Shown here one piece after another: positions 63,595 through 64,000 of a DNA stretch of 64,000 nt (positions are counted from its first letter, which is position 1; every line of letters starts with the position of its first letter). The stretch comes from CAHJXF01 sp038254545 (GTDB taxonomy: Bacteria; Pseudomonadota; Gammaproteobacteria; Burkholderiales; Burkholderiaceae_D). The DNA lies in NCBI GenBank assembly GCA_038254545.1, contig JBBSGB010000005.1:62001-126000 (forward strand), in the 5' to 3' direction. Below the pieces are notes generated by a model. That model saw only the letters and a program-made list of their open reading frames with translations. It searched no databases and had not been told where the DNA came from. Made by a program: the position numbers and the translations under genes.

Positions 63595-63999
63595 CTAGCG
63601 CGCGCCCTTGCCCCACAGGACCACCTCGACCGTCTCGACCAGAATCAACAGGTCGAGGAAGAGCGAGTGGTTCTTGACGTAATAGAGGTCGTATTGCAGT
63701 TTCTGCGAAGCATCCTGCAGCGACGCGCCGTACGGATAGCGCACTTGCGCCCAGCCGGTGATGCCCGGCTTGACGCTGTGCCTGGCGGCATAGAAGGGGA
63801 TTTCCTGAACGAGCTGGCGCACGAAGAAGGGACGTTCCGGGCGCGGTCCGACGAAACTCATTTCACCACGCAGGACGTTGATGATCTGCGGCAACTCGTC
63901 GATGCGCGTGCGGCGAATGAAGCGTCCGATGCGGGTGATGCGGTTGTCGTTGGAGATGGCCCACTTGGGCTTGCCGTCGCGTTCGGCATCGTGGCGCAT
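63595..63999 (-). CDS. Polyprenyl-phosphate sugar transferase, C-terminal part (EpsB-like)
   Basis: Only the last 134 residues are inside the window; the gene continues beyond 64000. Visible are the bacterial sugar transferase motifs RRTRIDELPQIINVLRGEMSFVGPRPERP and RHSVKPGITGWAQVRYPYG, with the terminal helix QYDLYYVKNHSLFLDLLILVETV. These enzymes transfer the first sugar phosphate to undecaprenyl phosphate in exopolysaccharide synthesis, and their genes adjoin prsK in PEP-CTERM loci. The Met at 63999 is internal, not the start. Confidence 0.93.
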   Translation of the reverse strand: MRHDAERDGKPKWAISNDNRITRIGRFIRRTRIDELPQIINVLRGEMSFVGPRPERPFFVRQLVQEIPFYAARHSVKPGITGWAQVRYPYGASLQDASQKLQYDLYYVKNHSLFLDLLILVETVEVVLWGKGAR

Positions 64000-64000
64000 G

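Overview
The window is GC-rich chromosomal DNA, almost entirely coding. It most resembles a free-living Gram-negative betaproteobacterium of the Burkholderiales/Nitrosomonadales type. The evidence is the gene order mltD / gloB / methyltransferase / rnhA / dnaQ / tRNA-Val, the order rimP-nusA-infB-rbfA-truB, a TonB-ExbB-ExbD-ExbD outer-membrane energy module, and a PEP-CTERM/Prs exopolysaccharide regulatory set. Genus cannot be read from the sequence. No transposase, phage gene or CRISPR array was seen.

Layout: (1) 1-7.8 kb: 3' part of a TonB-dependent receptor, a SAM methyltransferase, then tonB-exbB-exbD-exbD-TPR, closed by an intrinsic terminator. (2) 7.8-10.9 kb: a less GC-rich accessory islet. 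It holds a 42-codon gene whose product has a textbook double-glycine leader, a DUF305-like secreted protein without the usual His pair, and a PEP-CTERM surface protein preceded by a near-consensus sigma-54 promoter. Two copies of a TTGACATGTCAA palindrome flank the islet. (3) 10.9-20.9 kb: mltD, gloB, methyltransferase, rnhA, an inserted RND efflux pair, dnaQ, tRNA-Val(CAC) and a GNAT acetyltransferase. (4) 20.3-39.7 kb: a minus-strand run of alpha-glucan/trehalose genes (glgE, treS-maltokinase fusion, glgB, glgX, treZ, malQ, treY, then GNAT), mostly joined by 4-base ATGA overlaps. (5) 40-53 kb: scpB-rluB, the rimP-nusA-infB-(membrane glycosyltransferase)-rbfA-truB operon, and typA. (6) 53-57 kb: small membrane and secreted proteins, a PA0069-type radical SAM protein, and a phytase-like esterase lipoprotein. 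(7) 56.8-64 kb: a decayed PEP-CTERM gene end, then prsT, prsR, prsK and the C-terminal part of a polyprenyl-phosphate sugar transferase running off the right edge, all on the minus strand.

How it fits together: PrsK (membrane histidine kinase) and PrsR (receiver, GAFTGA AAA+ domain, Fis-type HTH) form a sigma-54 activating pair. A sigma-54 promoter lies before the PEP-CTERM gene 51 kb away in the same window, so that gene is a good candidate target. The glucan operon links maltose-1-phosphate production and polymerisation (TreS-maltokinase, GlgE, GlgB) to trehalose release (GlgX, TreY, TreZ), with MalQ recycling short maltodextrins. ADP-glucose genes (glgC, glgA) are absent from the window.

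The least expected items are the 42-residue double-glycine peptide gene, the PEP-CTERM remnant beside prsT, the paired palindromes, and the hairpin plus glycosyltransferase lodged between infB and rbfA.
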